A DNA stretch of 64,000 bases, from the NCBI GenBank assembly GCA_028281865.1, contig JANQJB010000166.1:1-64000 (forward strand), written 5' to 3'. Made by a program: the position numbers and the translations under genes. The notes under the pieces were generated by a model. The model ran no database searches and had not been told where the DNA came from. It saw only the letters and a program-made list of their open reading frames with translations. Shown piece after piece: positions 33,459 to 43,854 of the stretch; the first letter of the stretch is position 1; the number at the start of each line of letters is the position of its first letter. This DNA is from Marinagarivorans sp. (GTDB lineage Bacteria > Pseudomonadota > Gammaproteobacteria > Pseudomonadales > Cellvibrionaceae).

Positions 33459-33956
33459 ATGAAACGTAGTAACTTTATTAAATCGATATTTCTTGAATAC
33501 CAGCTTGAATTAAAACGCTATATATCCCAAAAACTGGGTGGCCAAGTTGAAGCTGAGGAAATTGTGCAAGATACATTTCACAATGTCTTGCGCAGCGAAA
33601 ACCCTGAGTCAATTGAAAACCCCCGCGCCTACCTATATAAAACAGCTTATAATCTTGCTTTAAATCGTATCCGTAGCCAAAAGCATCACGAAAATTATCT
33701 TGCGCAACACAACTATTCTGCCGAAGAAGCCCCATCGCCGGAAAGAACCGTTAGCGCATTACGAGACTTAGAAGCGGTACAAAATGCACTGGATCACCTG
33801 CCGCAAAAATGCCGTCAGGCTTTTATTTTAAGTCGAGTACAATCAAAGACTTACAGCGAAATTGCCGAAGAGTTAAATGTTTCTACTAGTGCGGTGGAAA
33901 AATACATGATTCGCACGCTGGAATACTTACGAGAAGTTTTAGATAAGGAAAGTTAG
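33459..33956 (+). CDS. FecI-like ECF sigma factor
   Basis: The 165-residue protein has region 2 at about 10-75 (FLEYQLELKRYISQKLGGQVEAEEIVQDTFHNVLR... RAYLYKTAYNLALNRIR) and region 4 at about 105-160 (LDHLPQKCRQAFILSRVQSKTYSEIAEELNVSTSAVEKYMIRTLEYL). This matches iron-starvation type FecI sigma factors. They are activated from the outer membrane when a TonB receptor binds its ligand and signals through FecR. The FecR gene (34046) and a TonB receptor gene (35335) follow on the same strand, giving a complete cell-surface signalling set. Upstream, 280 bp separate it from the divergent methyltransferase. Confidence 0.9.
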   Translation: MKRSNFIKSIFLEYQLELKRYISQKLGGQVEAEEIVQDTFHNVLRSENPESIENPRAYLYKTAYNLALNRIRSQKHHENYLAQHNYSAEEAPSPERTVSALRDLEAVQNALDHLPQKCRQAFILSRVQSKTYSEIAEELNVSTSAVEKYMIRTLEYLREVLDKES

Positions 33957-34045
33957 TTCTGCGGTGTCTTAATCATTAACAATGAGCGGAACAAAAACAA
34001 AATGAAAATAACTTTCGAAAAAACCATCAAATAAGAGAATGCGTC

Positions 34046-35065
34046 ATGACTGTTGACTCGTCAAAGGCGAATACTGAACGAGAACCCAATATTGAGAAAA
34101 AAGCCATTGAATGGCTGGCAAGGCTCCAAGCACCCGATCTAACAGCCGAACAAGAACGTGCTTTTTTTGAATGGTTAGAGGCCGATGAGAAACATCAAAA
34201 GGCCTATATCGAAGCCGAAAGCCTTTGGCAACGCGGCGAGGTAATCGCTCAGGCTGCAAACGTTTCCGGTAATCAAGATAAAGCAACTTCTGTATTTTCT
34301 CGGGCTCAATATTTCGAAGGCTGGCGAGTTGCTGCTGCGATTTTCTTGGTTGTAGTCGTCAGTGTTAGTTACTGGCAACTTCAACCAGCCCCTAAGCAAG
34401 CACAATGGCAGAGTTTCGCTACTGCCATAGGTGAACAAAACTCGTGGTTACTGGAGGATGGGTCCGAAGTTACACTTAATACACAGTCTAAGATACGTAT
34501 TGACTTTAACTCGAATGTTCGCGCCGTCTACCTTGATCAGGGCGAAGCGTTTTTTAAAGTGACGCATAAACCTTCACATCCGTTTGATGTTGTGACTAAG
34601 GCGGGCAGAATTCGCGTTCTAGGAACACAATTTTCTGTCTATCAAGCAGACAAACAAACACTTGTTACAGTTTTAGAAGGCAAGGTCGGCCTGGATACAA
34701 AAGGCTCAAGCCCAGAGCAATACACTGCAGACGCCACGGTAGCTGCCAACCAACAACTGTCTTTTGAACGTGCACAAAAGCAACTAAGTCCCAAAAAAAT
34801 CAATGCAAATAGCGAGTTAGCCTGGCTAAAAAGCCAACTGATTTACCGTGGCGAAAGCTTGCAAACCGTTATCGATGAGTTAAATCGTTATTACCCGATG
34901 CAAATTCAATTAGATGATAGTCAGCTAGCGACTCAAAAAGTTATTGCCGTCATTCAACTCGCGGAACTCGAAACTACCTTGGCAACGCTGGAAAACTCAC
35001 TGCGTCTCAAAGCACATGTCGACGAACAAAAAGGTACGGTAATATTGAGCGCGGCGGAAAATTAA
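34046..35065 (+). CDS. FecR-like transmembrane anti-sigma factor
   Basis: The 339-residue protein shows the full FecR order. An N-terminal DUF4880 segment (about 14-60, KKAIEWLARLQAPDLTAEQERAFFEWLEADEKHQKAY) holds the cytoplasmic sigma-binding part. One membrane helix lies at about 92-112 (WRVAAAIFLVVVVSVSYW). The periplasmic FecR domain (about 125-225) contains LEDGSEVTLNTQSKIRID and GQVLGTQFSVYQ-like strands. A C-terminal DUF4974 segment (LIYRGESLQTVIDELNRYYPM) contacts the receptor's signalling domain. It lies 89 bp after the FecI gene and 269 bp before the TonB receptor gene. Confidence 0.9.
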   Translation: MTVDSSKANTEREPNIEKKAIEWLARLQAPDLTAEQERAFFEWLEADEKHQKAYIEAESLWQRGEVIAQAANVSGNQDKATSVFSRAQYFEGWRVAAAIFLVVVVSVSYWQLQPAPKQAQWQSFATAIGEQNSWLLEDGSEVTLNTQSKIRIDFNSNVRAVYLDQGEAFFKVTHKPSHPFDVVTKAGRIRVLGTQFSVYQADKQTLVTVLEGKVGLDTKGSSPEQYTADATVAANQQLSFERAQKQLSPKKINANSELAWLKSQLIYRGESLQTVIDELNRYYPMQIQLDDSQLATQKVIAVIQLAELETTLATLENSLRLKAHVDEQKGTVILSAAEN

Positions 35066-35334
35066 AAATCTTTATAAAAATCTTGAGGGGTCTCGTGAGT
35101 CACGTGTCCTAACAATAGCAGCTCTGCGAATCAGTATTTAGACAAGTATTTAAGGAGTGAATAGGACTGTTAATGACTACAGGGAAGTTAGCAGAATGGA
35201 GCAGAATGGATTCAGCCTGCTGCTAAGCTATGGTGAGCCAGCACGAGACCATAATGCGGCTGCAAACCCTAAACACTTTTACGATGGTTCGACAGTAACT
35301 GAAAAGCGAATGCCTGCGTAACAATACAGTTAAA

Positions 35335-38010
35335 GTGAGACCACTGGCACTCAATTTTCATAACGGTGAGTTTAATATAGAAAAATCAGAAGTAGATTCT
35401 AGAGCACGTCAAAACAAAACGATACCAAGCGTGATAGCTTTTAGCCAAACCAATGGAGTAATTTTACTTACCGCAGTTCTCAGAAGCTGTTTTATATTAA
35501 TTTTAGTTTTTTATACTGCTCTGTTAAATGCCCAGCCTTTTACAAAGGAACAGAGACGCCCTCAACTTAACATTATTCATTTTGATTTACCTAGACAAAG
35601 CCTGCAGGTTTGCTTAGTTGAATTTGCACTACAAGCGAACGTTAATCTAATTGTACCTAATGAAATTGTCTCCGGTTTCTTTTCCGAACCGGTCATCGGC
35701 GCGTACACCGCGGAAAATGCATTAACGAAAATTCTGGCGAATACGCCGCTGAAATATCGTTTTCTCAAACACCCTCAAGCGCTCCTAATTGAACCTGTAG
35801 CGAAAAATGATGTATCTCCCTCCTCTGCAAACAATGTCATATTGGAAGAAGTGACCGTTCGAGGAGTTCAGTATCCATTTTACTATTCAACCATAAGAGC
35901 TAGTTCACAAGTTCACAATAACCTTTCAACGTTTGACACTGCCCGATACATTAACGTTTTACCCAAGCAACTTGTGATTGATCAGCACCCCGATGACCTC
36001 AGCGATGTGCTGCGTTACAGCAGTGGTATCACACCTGCAGATGGGCTGGCAGACAGTAACGACGACTTTTTTATTCGCGGCTTTCCAAGGAATGCTTTGT
36101 ATATAGATGGCTTTCGTCTAGAGCAAAACAACGGTATCAAAATTCGTCCTGCGACTATCGAAAACATTGAGATCGTAAAAGGCCCGTCGACCTTATTTTA
36201 CGGGCAGGCCGAGCCGGGAGGAATTGTTAATATCATTCGCAAGAAGCCGCGATTAAATGGGCAAAATACAGTATCCATATCGACCGGATCGGGTAATTTG
36301 ACCGAACTCTATAGCGATTTAAATTCACCCGCATTTTTAAATAACAGGGCGCTTACTCGAGTTATTGTAGAAAAACAACGTCAGTCTGAATTCAGAGATT
36401 GGAATTCACTTGAGCACGAGTTAATTGCGCCCTCCCTAAGCTGGCAATTTAGTCAAGCTACATCGTTTAACGTCGGCGCAGAACTTCAGCGCATTTCCCA
36501 AATCCGTGAGCAAGGTGCAATTGTGCTAACGCCAGAAAGCAACAACGTCAACCTTGTTGGCATTAAACTCGCAGGGCGTCAAGCACAACCGAATTTCGAT
36601 AGCTCGTTTGCGTTGTTCAATGCGGAATTCACACATCATATAAACCGAGATTGGAATATCCGCGGAAAATTCTTTAGACAACGTGAAAATCGCCAAGGTG
36701 TTAGGGGTAGAGCAGATTTATTGCTCAGCGACGATATCCTAATTGAGTCCGATAACCTAAACCCGGATATAATTACCATTCCCATCGGCGGTATGGGCAT
36801 AGAAATCCCGGTCGGTACGGAAATTAGCTCAGGCGAAGATCAATTTATTTCGGTTGCAACGCTGCAAAGCCTATATGATGAACGAGGAAAGACTCAGGCC
36901 CAGCTCATCCGATTTTCGTTAGACGGGACAGCAGACACAGGTGCAATCACCCACCACCTTGCGGCCGGGATCGACCAACAGCAAGAGCGGCTTTACGAAA
37001 ATTTTACGCTTGAAGAACGCCACGATATACGCCAACTTAGCTTGAGCCAGCGCGAGCAAACAACAGCGCTTGATCAAATTGAAGCCGTCGTCAACAGTAA
37101 CCCAAATCTGGGTGAGCTTTCCGTTATAGAACAAAGAATTCGTAACAACGATTACGGCATATACGCCCAAGATACCGTCGAGTTCAACGAATATTGGCTC
37201 GCATCCATCGGTGCACGCTACACCGTCACAAACGCAAAGCTCGACAAATTTAACCAAACAGCCACTATCGATTTAAATCGATATGAAGCTCTCTCTTCCC
37301 AACTGGGTTTAATTTATAAGCCTAGTGCTAGCGCTTCATGGTATTTAAATTATAGTGAAGCTATGCGAGCAAACTATCAATTCGATGACATTGGGACAGC
37401 AATCGATAAACCAGAGTTATCCGAACAATTAGAGCTAGGCCTTAAATCTTTTTTACTCAATGGGAAATTTTTATCAACATTTTCACTGTTCTCGATTGAC
37501 AAGAACAATATCGTCAACATTAATTTTGAAGAGGGTAAACGTGTTGCAAGCTTAGGCGGAAAACAACAAATAAATGGGCTTGACTTAGATTTCAGCTATC
37601 AAGTTTCGCGTTCTTTAAATATTATCGCCTCGGCTTCGTATCTAGATCCAAAAATCACTACGGGAGCTAATAGAAACAATCAACCAAAACTCGTGACAAA
37701 TTATACTGGGAGTATTTTTCTAAACTATCAAATCAAGCAAGGCGAAGCACGCGAGCTATCTTTTAACTTTGGCTCTTATACGGTGGGAGATCGATTTGTC
37801 GAGAACAACAACCACACAGAGATTCCGGGTGTCACGGTATTTGATGCGGGTATAAGTTATCGTTACACAATCAACAAAACCAACGCCAAATTTCAAATCA
37901 ATGTGCGTAACTTAACGGATGAACTATATTTCTCAGCCGTCGAGGGTGCGATTAGAACCAACCGTGGATCAGGTCGAACAACGACAGCAACTTTGGCATT
38001 TTATTTTTAG
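35335..38010 (+). CDS. TonB-dependent siderophore-type receptor with STN signalling domain
   Basis: The 891-residue outer-membrane transporter probably starts at GTG 35335, after which about 42 residues precede a signal-like segment (SCFILILVFYTALLNAQ). The start is therefore uncertain. The STN domain (about 75-130, FDLPRQSLQVCLVEFALQANVNLIVP) links it to FecR. A TonB box-like ILEEVTVRG follows near residue 168. The plug (YSSGITPADGLADSNDDFFIRGFPR; IEIVKGPSTLFYGQAEPGGIVNIIRKKP) fits ferric-siderophore receptors. The 22-strand barrel ends with aromatic TTATLAFYF. Together with the FecI/FecR genes it forms a self-regulated uptake system, most likely for an iron chelate. Its stop overlaps that of the convergent HTCS gene. 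Confidence 0.9.
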   Translation: MRPLALNFHNGEFNIEKSEVDSRARQNKTIPSVIAFSQTNGVILLTAVLRSCFILILVFYTALLNAQPFTKEQRRPQLNIIHFDLPRQSLQVCLVEFALQANVNLIVPNEIVSGFFSEPVIGAYTAENALTKILANTPLKYRFLKHPQALLIEPVAKNDVSPSSANNVILEEVTVRGVQYPFYYSTIRASSQVHNNLSTFDTARYINVLPKQLVIDQHPDDLSDVLRYSSGITPADGLADSNDDFFIRGFPRNALYIDGFRLEQNNGIKIRPATIENIEIVKGPSTLFYGQAEPGGIVNIIRKKPRLNGQNTVSISTGSGNLTELYSDLNSPAFLNNRALTRVIVEKQRQSEFRDWNSLEHELIAPSLSWQFSQATSFNVGAELQRISQIREQGAIVLTPESNNVNLVGIKLAGRQAQPNFDSSFALFNAEFTHHINRDWNIRGKFFRQRENRQGVRGRADLLLSDDILIESDNLNPDIITIPIGGMGIEIPVGTEISSGEDQFISVATLQSLYDERGKTQAQLIRFSLDGTADTGAITHHLAAGIDQQQERLYENFTLEERHDIRQLSLSQREQTTALDQIEAVVNSNPNLGELSVIEQRIRNNDYGIYAQDTVEFNEYWLASIGARYTVTNAKLDKFNQTATIDLNRYEALSSQLGLIYKPSASASWYLNYSEAMRANYQFDDIGTAIDKPELSEQLELGLKSFLLNGKFLSTFSLFSIDKNNIVNINFEEGKRVASLGGKQQINGLDLDFSYQVSRSLNIIASASYLDPKITTGANRNNQPKLVTNYTGSIFLNYQIKQGEARELSFNFGSYTVGDRFVENNNHTEIPGVTVFDAGISYRYTINKTNAKFQINVRNLTDELYFSAVEGAIRTNRGSGRTTTATLAFYF

Positions 38011-41000
38011 TTTCCCGACATCGTCATATATTTGGAGGGCGAACACCCATATTTCTCCTTAAAGCTCTTGCTAAAATAACTCGAGTCTTGAAAACCTACA
38101 TTAACTAAAACTTCGGAAACGGAATAAGCACCACTTTTCAACATTTCCGCCGCTTTTCTCAAGCGATAACTACGTATTATATGTGCCGGAGTATTACCCG
38201 TTAATGCCTTAATTTTGCGATAAAAAGTCGCTCGCGAAAAACCCAGCTTTTTGGCGAGTTCGGTGATATCCAATTCGGGGTCGTCAAACTGTTCTTCCAG
38301 CAAAGCTTCCATACGTTGTAAAAAAAAGTTATCCGTTTCGTTTAAAGCGGCAGTCTCAAGAGAGGCTTTTGGATTTGCATTGAACTGCTGCTGAATACGC
38401 TTGCGATTCTCAAGCAAGTTATTTAAGCGTGCTATCAGAAATTCCACGTCAATGGGTTTGGCTATATATTCGTCCGCACCTACTTCAAGCCCCTCCAAAG
38501 CATAGTTACGCTCTCCCAAGGCTGTTAATAATATAACGGGGATGTGGCAGGTCGCTTCATGACGTTTTAAGCGCCTGCAACACTCAAATCCATCAATTTC
38601 AGGCATCATAACATCTGAGATAATAATATCAGGAATATTAGCTTGCGCCGCATCTATTCCCGTCTCACCGTTTTCTGCTTCAATAATTTGAAAATACTCA
38701 TCCAGCGAAAACTTCAAAATTTCTCGAATTTCGCGATTATCCTCTATAACAAGTAACAGAGGTTTTTCTTCGTCGGTATTTAAGATGCGAATACCTTCTC
38801 TTCCTTTATCAAGCTCAAATAATTTGTTTTCCGTCACAACTCTGCTTAATGGAACTACTACGTGAAAAGTCGTACCCCTATTTGAATCTACATCAGTAGG
38901 GCTCGTCAGATGAATTTCCCCTTCCATTAGGTCGACCAACTGTTTCACATAAGCTAGACCAATTCCAAATCCATCTTCACTAAGCATTTTGCTAGCCCGA
39001 TAAAAGTCGCTAAATATTTTTTGTTGTATTTGAGCACTGATGCCAGGTCCATTATCAGCAATCTCAATTTCTAGGCTCGACTTTTCTTCATCTACGTCCT
39101 TAATAGAGACGACCAAATTCACCTCACCGCCAGGCTGAGTATACTTAATAGCATTAGTAATCAAATTGTCGGCTATTTTCTGTATTTTGTCTTTATCATA
39201 CTTGTGAATATGAAGCGAGACATCAGCGGTAATTTGTAGTGCAACGTTTTTATTTTGAGCCAATGGTTTAAAGCTCATAAATATACCATTAACAAATTCG
39301 ATGGGATCACCGATATCAAAGTGCATTTCTTCCTGCCCCGCATCTAGACGTCGGATTTGTAAAATCTGATCGACAAGCTGTTTTAAACGCAAACTGCTGT
39401 TGTAAGCCAGGTCGATAAGTTTTACCTGCTCAGGCGTGTTTGCTATTTTTTTTAGCTTTTCCAACGGGCCGAGTATTATAGTTAACGGTGTACGGAGCTC
39501 GTGTGTGACGTGGGTATAAAATTCAAGTCTTATTTTATTGAGTATTAATAAATGTTTTTCACGCTCACGAATAATATAAGCGATTAAACCAACGATTGCT
39601 GCAAACAAGCTCGCCATTAACACCACGAACCAGGGTTGCAACCACAACGGCGCTTGCACAGTAAAGCTAACTCTAGTTGAACTTGGACTTACATTTCCCA
39701 CCGCATCACGCACAGTAAGTTCCAGCGAATGCGTACCATGCTTTAAATTATCTAGCGTAATGTTCGTATTATTTTGATAACTAGACCATTCCTGATCGTC
39801 AACACGATAACGATATAACAAATGCTCTGCTGTGGTTTGATTCCATTTATCGTAGCCCTGCCAACGAATAAATTGCTTGCCCAGCGCGGCAACTTTCTCG
39901 GAATATTCCATTATACGTAATCTTGGAGGGTCTTGATCGGGACGATATTTTACACTGCGAATCTTGGTATATTGTGTACCTTTTTTATCCTTAAAGCCCA
40001 AAGCCCTTTCGTACCAAAATGCAATCGCGTAGTTAAACCACAACGATCCATCTGAGTCTATTTTCATATTTCCGCTTTTTCGCATCATATAAAACGGCTC
40101 CGGTAAAAAGTGCCGATTCCAAACCTGGCCGTCAAAATAAACAACACCCTGAAACGTCATCGCATACAACCGACCATCTTTCGTTGGATGAATAAAGACT
40201 GCGGGGCTACTGCCAGTCGTATGTTCTTTCGGGAAAAATCGCCACTCGCTACCATCGAAACGATGCAAACCTCGGCCGAAGGACGCGATCCAAATAATAT
40301 CTTGCGCCATCGCAATATGATTAGACTCTTCAGCACGATAATTATCTGGCATCTGAACTTCTAACGCAGCATGCCCGTCAAATCGAAAAAGCTGACGCGA
40401 AACTAGCCACAACGTTTTATTCTCCGACTGCATAAAATCTGAAATGACAAAGGGCACCTGCGGTGGTTTGAAATGTTCACTCACCCATTGATCATTTTGA
40501 TCAAAGGTAAAGCGAATAAACCCGCCTTTGTAACGCGCCGAACTCCCGCGAAGGTTTTGTCCATTGCCCATATAAAAATTACCATCTACATCTTCAAAAA
40601 AAGCGCGATAAAAAATTGTTGATGCGAAATCGTGAGTCACATATTTTTTCCATTGATTTCCGTCGTAGCGCGAAAATGCGGCGTCTAAACCATCTGAGCC
40701 CACAACAAAAACGTGGCCGTTTCGCGCCACATGAATGAGGACGGGTGTGTCAATAATATTTGTCGGGTCGTGATGTACCCACCACTTTTGACTGCCCTTG
40801 TTATATGAAATGATTTCTTCTTGCGCGCTAATGAACCACTGATTTCCATTCCGATCATCATCTTGATAAACCATACCGCTAAATTCTTGAAATTGCTCAC
40901 GCGTCCGATCAAGACTGTAAACACGTCCCGATAATGTACCCACCCACAGTTTGTGGTCGCGCGACTCGTAGACGAAAATGTTTGACAAATTTTGGCGAAA

Positions 41001-41918
41001 CCGCTGGTGATCGATGTGCATCCACTGCCCATCTTTGTACTGGTAAAGACCATTGTTAGAACCAAAAACTATTGTTCCATCAAAAGTCTCTACGACCGAC
41101 GAAAGAATTTGGCGTATAGGGTGCTCTATCCAAGTATTCGTTGCAGCCCGATACTGAAAAATTCCGCTGTCCGGATATTTGTCAATCACCCAAATATCAC
41201 CCTGAGCGTCGACAAAAGGCCGGAATTTATGAGTCGAATCCGATGCAATATTTTTCGGCAGCTCAGTACTACATATCGAGAGGTCGAGAGGATCGTCGGT
41301 GACCTGTTTAAGTTTTGCAAGCGGGCAAACATAAATAGCTCCCGCGTCCTCCATCGTTACCCACAATCTATCTTGCCGATCCGCCGCTAAACCAATTGCT
41401 AAACGTTTCGAAATCTCCAAAACAAGGGTAGGTTTGTCGCCACTTATTCGCACAATACCTTGAGGTATGCGAAGCCAAACTGTGCCCGTAGCATCCTCGG
41501 CAAAGGAGTTATGAATGAGGCCTGAGAAGCGAAGCTTATACACTTGTCGCCAGCGATCGCCATCGAAACTATAAATGCCATCACGATTAATGACATACAC
41601 ATGCCCACTCTTTGAGGCGTACATTTCGTAAACCGCTTGCTGTTCAATGCCGTCTTCGGGCCCAAAGTGCGTTAACTCATAGCCATCATAGCCATAGATA
41701 CCGGTCTCAGTACCAAATAGTATTACGCCATCCGGAGCTTGCACCATCGTCCGAAAGCCTTTACCCCGCAGGGGTTCGACTTCATTCCAAAGCCAGGCTT
41801 GTGTCAGTGGCTCTACAATCTTCGGTTGATAATCATGCACAACATTTTGTGCAGAGCAGTACCCGCACGTCAAAACGTAAAATAAACAAGCGATGAACAG
41901 TGAAACTAGTTGCTTCAT
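38007..41918 (-). CDS. Hybrid two-component system (HTCS) regulator, one chain
   Basis: The 1303-residue inner-membrane protein joins sensor, kinase and transcription factor. A signal peptide leads a periplasmic two-component-regulator propeller (about 30-660, repeated GxxxYxxDGxxWxxx units) and a Y_Y_Y domain (about 690-755, HGTHSLELTVRDAVGN). A membrane helix follows at about 758-785. The kinase has His806 (THELRTPLTIILGP) and the ATPase boxes N (DNLITNAIKYT) and G (DNGPGIS, GFGIGLAYVKQL). The receiver has Asp1102 (IIISDVMMPEIDGF). The C-terminal AraC-type DNA-binding domain is at about 1210-1300. HTCS proteins usually sense oligosaccharides and switch on glycan-use genes, chiefly known from Bacteroidetes. 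The divergent AraC gene and the cytochrome-DUF1080 fusion gene downstream of it are likely targets (inference). Confidence 0.9.
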   Translation of the reverse strand: MKQLVSLFIACLFYVLTCGYCSAQNVVHDYQPKIVEPLTQAWLWNEVEPLRGKGFRTMVQAPDGVILFGTETGIYGYDGYELTHFGPEDGIEQQAVYEMYASKSGHVYVINRDGIYSFDGDRWRQVYKLRFSGLIHNSFAEDATGTVWLRIPQGIVRISGDKPTLVLEISKRLAIGLAADRQDRLWVTMEDAGAIYVCPLAKLKQVTDDPLDLSICSTELPKNIASDSTHKFRPFVDAQGDIWVIDKYPDSGIFQYRAATNTWIEHPIRQILSSVVETFDGTIVFGSNNGLYQYKDGQWMHIDHQRFRQNLSNIFVYESRDHKLWVGTLSGRVYSLDRTREQFQEFSGMVYQDDDRNGNQWFISAQEEIISYNKGSQKWWVHHDPTNIIDTPVLIHVARNGHVFVVGSDGLDAAFSRYDGNQWKKYVTHDFASTIFYRAFFEDVDGNFYMGNGQNLRGSSARYKGGFIRFTFDQNDQWVSEHFKPPQVPFVISDFMQSENKTLWLVSRQLFRFDGHAALEVQMPDNYRAEESNHIAMAQDIIWIASFGRGLHRFDGSEWRFFPKEHTTGSSPAVFIHPTKDGRLYAMTFQGVVYFDGQVWNRHFLPEPFYMMRKSGNMKIDSDGSLWFNYAIAFWYERALGFKDKKGTQYTKIRSVKYRPDQDPPRLRIMEYSEKVAALGKQFIRWQGYDKWNQTTAEHLLYRYRVDDQEWSSYQNNTNITLDNLKHGTHSLELTVRDAVGNVSPSSTRVSFTVQAPLWLQPWFVVLMASLFAAIVGLIAYIIREREKHLLILNKIRLEFYTHVTHELRTPLTIILGPLEKLKKIANTPEQVKLIDLAYNSSLRLKQLVDQILQIRRLDAGQEEMHFDIGDPIEFVNGIFMSFKPLAQNKNVALQITADVSLHIHKYDKDKIQKIADNLITNAIKYTQPGGEVNLVVSIKDVDEEKSSLEIEIADNGPGISAQIQQKIFSDFYRASKMLSEDGFGIGLAYVKQLVDLMEGEIHLTSPTDVDSNRGTTFHVVVPLSRVVTENKLFELDKGREGIRILNTDEEKPLLLVIEDNREIREILKFSLDEYFQIIEAENGETGIDAAQANIPDIIISDVMMPEIDGFECCRRLKRHEATCHIPVILLTALGERNYALEGLEVGADEYIAKPIDVEFLIARLNNLLENRKRIQQQFNANPKASLETAALNETDNFFLQRMEALLEEQFDDPELDITELAKKLGFSRATFYRKIKALTGNTPAHIIRSYRLRKAAEMLKSGAYSVSEVLVNVGFQDSSYFSKSFKEKYGCSPSKYMTMSGN

Positions 41919-42376
41919 TGAGCACTCCGTTCACGCCCATTCACAAATATAAACGTTTGAATTAAAACTGTTTCGATCATTCTAATCGACTGACAAAAAT
42001 GACTAAGAGGAGGGAGAAAGATATTACTGAATTTAAACATTTCTCCAGTGAGGCACTACAACAACTTATGTCATTGTCTCAGAAGTTGAGATTCCAGTTC
42101 AATTTTTTCAATCTGAGACGCTACAACAACTATTGAGACTTGAGTTATAACAAAAAGAGCGGCCAAAGATTTAGTCTAACTACCGAAATACAGAGCAAAT
42201 GAGCCGCTTAACCAGCAGAGTAGCGCCAAAAATTGTTGAACACGTTTGGCAATGCTGATAATCAAAGTAACTAACACCGATTAGGCTGGTTCAAAAGGTG
42301 AGCGAAAAGCTCGCCCTGCTCTTTCACACAATAAAACACACGTCGAGACAGGTGCGTGTCGTGTAAGGAGGCCACT
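41919..42376. other. Divergent regulatory region with direct repeats
   Basis: About 460 bp between the divergent HTCS and AraC genes. CTACAACAACTTATG (42056-42070) recurs as CTACAACAACTAT (42121-42133), 65 bp apart, and each is near a CTCA/TGAG pair (for example CTCAGAAGTTGAG). They are operator candidates for one of the two regulators. No gene seen. AAGGAGG (42365-42371) is the ribosome binding site of the AraC gene. Confidence 0.45.
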
Positions 42377-43513
42377 ATGGCGACTCATATGTTTAGTGGT
42401 GATAGAACAAATCTCGAAACAGGTACTTGCAGCACATTTTTTGCCGAACATCTCTACAAGTGTCTTCTCAAAGCCAGTAAACAACCGGCGAATTCAAAAG
42501 AAAATTTAGCATTCAACTTTCCATCTTTTAATGAAGAGAGCCGCAAAACCCGTGACGAGTTCTCACGCTGCTATAACAACGAAGTGCTGGCCATAGTCAA
42601 TGCTCTGCTAAGCTCAGAGGGCCCTGAAAACTCACTTCGCCTGATCGCGCCGGTAAAGCCAGAACCGCGAATGCTCGGACAAGTGGGCGTAGCGGGTCTT
42701 TTGTGCCGCAATCTGGGAGAGGCATTGAATTTAAGTATCAAATACCAATCCATTATCCAGCAACTCGCAAGCTTGAAGCTTGTGGAGCTAGGCAATTACG
42801 CTACCTTAGTTGTCACCTCCAACCTCGAGGACGAAGCGCACAACTTTGTAACCATGTTAGTTTTGACTGCCTACATTCAAATAGGTCGCAATCTAGTCAG
42901 TGATTTCGATACCTATATTCACCGTGTTGACTTCCATCAGTCAGAACCTAATTCCGTTTCTCTGTACCGTGAGTTTTTCAAACGTCCGTTGCAATTCAAC
43001 TCGGCAGCGAACGCGATTACTTTTGACAAAAGGCTATTGCATAAAGCTCTACAGCAGCACAGCCCAATTCTACTGAGTCATGTTTGTCAAACACTGGATA
43101 CTCAAATGATACACCTCAAACCTGACAACTCTGCAAAAGCAAAAGTTATTCGTTATTTGCGGACCACGCTTAGTAACAAAAAGCCAAGCCTCTCTGGCGC
43201 CGCTGTTGCGCTGAATATTGGTGAGCGCAGCCTAAAAAGGCGGCTACAGGCAGAAAACACGAGTTATACAGAGCTGCTTTCCTCCGTTCGGCGCGAATTG
43301 GCAGCACACTATGTGCAAGAATCACACATGCCAATGGCAGAAGTTTCTGACCGACTGGGTTTTATAGACCAAAGCGCTTTCACACGCGCGTTTAAATCTT
43401 GGTTCAACTGCACACCTGGCAGTTATCGCAAACAGCACCTCTCAAAAACGAAGCCGTTAGTTTCACAACAAATTCTCAGAAGCCCTAACACTGTATTTAA
43501 ACAAGCTGGCTAG
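42377..43513 (+). CDS. AraC-family transcriptional regulator (Arabinose_bd type)
   Basis: The 378-residue cytoplasmic regulator has a ligand-binding-type N-terminal domain of about 230 residues. Its pattern (LSSEGPENSLRLIAPVKPEPRMLGQVGVAGLLCRNLGEALNLSIKY) fits the Arabinose_bd/OruR group, in which GxxG and LxxAL motifs recur. The C-terminal AraC domain (about 265-365) has both helix-turn-helix elements: LSGAAVALNIGERSLKRRLQAENTSY and MAEVSDRLGFIDQSAFTRAFKSWFNCTPGSYR. A perfect AAGGAGG lies 5 bp before ATG 42377; a GTG seven codons upstream is less likely. It stands divergent to the HTCS gene and 340 bp before the cytochrome fusion gene, which it may control. Confidence 0.9.
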   Translation: MATHMFSGDRTNLETGTCSTFFAEHLYKCLLKASKQPANSKENLAFNFPSFNEESRKTRDEFSRCYNNEVLAIVNALLSSEGPENSLRLIAPVKPEPRMLGQVGVAGLLCRNLGEALNLSIKYQSIIQQLASLKLVELGNYATLVVTSNLEDEAHNFVTMLVLTAYIQIGRNLVSDFDTYIHRVDFHQSEPNSVSLYREFFKRPLQFNSAANAITFDKRLLHKALQQHSPILLSHVCQTLDTQMIHLKPDNSAKAKVIRYLRTTLSNKKPSLSGAAVALNIGERSLKRRLQAENTSYTELLSSVRRELAAHYVQESHMPMAEVSDRLGFIDQSAFTRAFKSWFNCTPGSYRKQHLSKTKPLVSQQILRSPNTVFKQAG

Positions 43514-43854
43514 CGGCGCTACGCTAAATTCGGTATTGAGCGTTTCACTACAACGCCTCCGAGACGTACCCGAAAACTGTATCGTGCCCCTCTCAAAGAC
43601 AAATAGTTATAGGGAAATCTACGGCTTTTATAATCCTATTGCATATCGTTAGTGCGCCAACACATAAAAAAACATCAAATCGGTTGGCATAAAAGAGCAA
43701 AATGCATAAGATTACCTCGCTAATGGTTAAAAAAGTGGCTATTTTCTTTTTCATCGCGAGGCAACATTTCTAAATGTTTGGCCGAGAAGGTGCCCTAGAA
43801 TCAAAAAAAACCAGTCACCCAACCGCTTAACCGCATTATTGCTAAACCGGATAT
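43514..43854. other. Gene-free segment before the cytochrome-DUF1080 fusion gene
   Basis: About 340 bp without a gene. It should contain the promoter of the gene at 43855. No repeat or clear promoter boxes could be marked with confidence. Confidence 0.45.
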
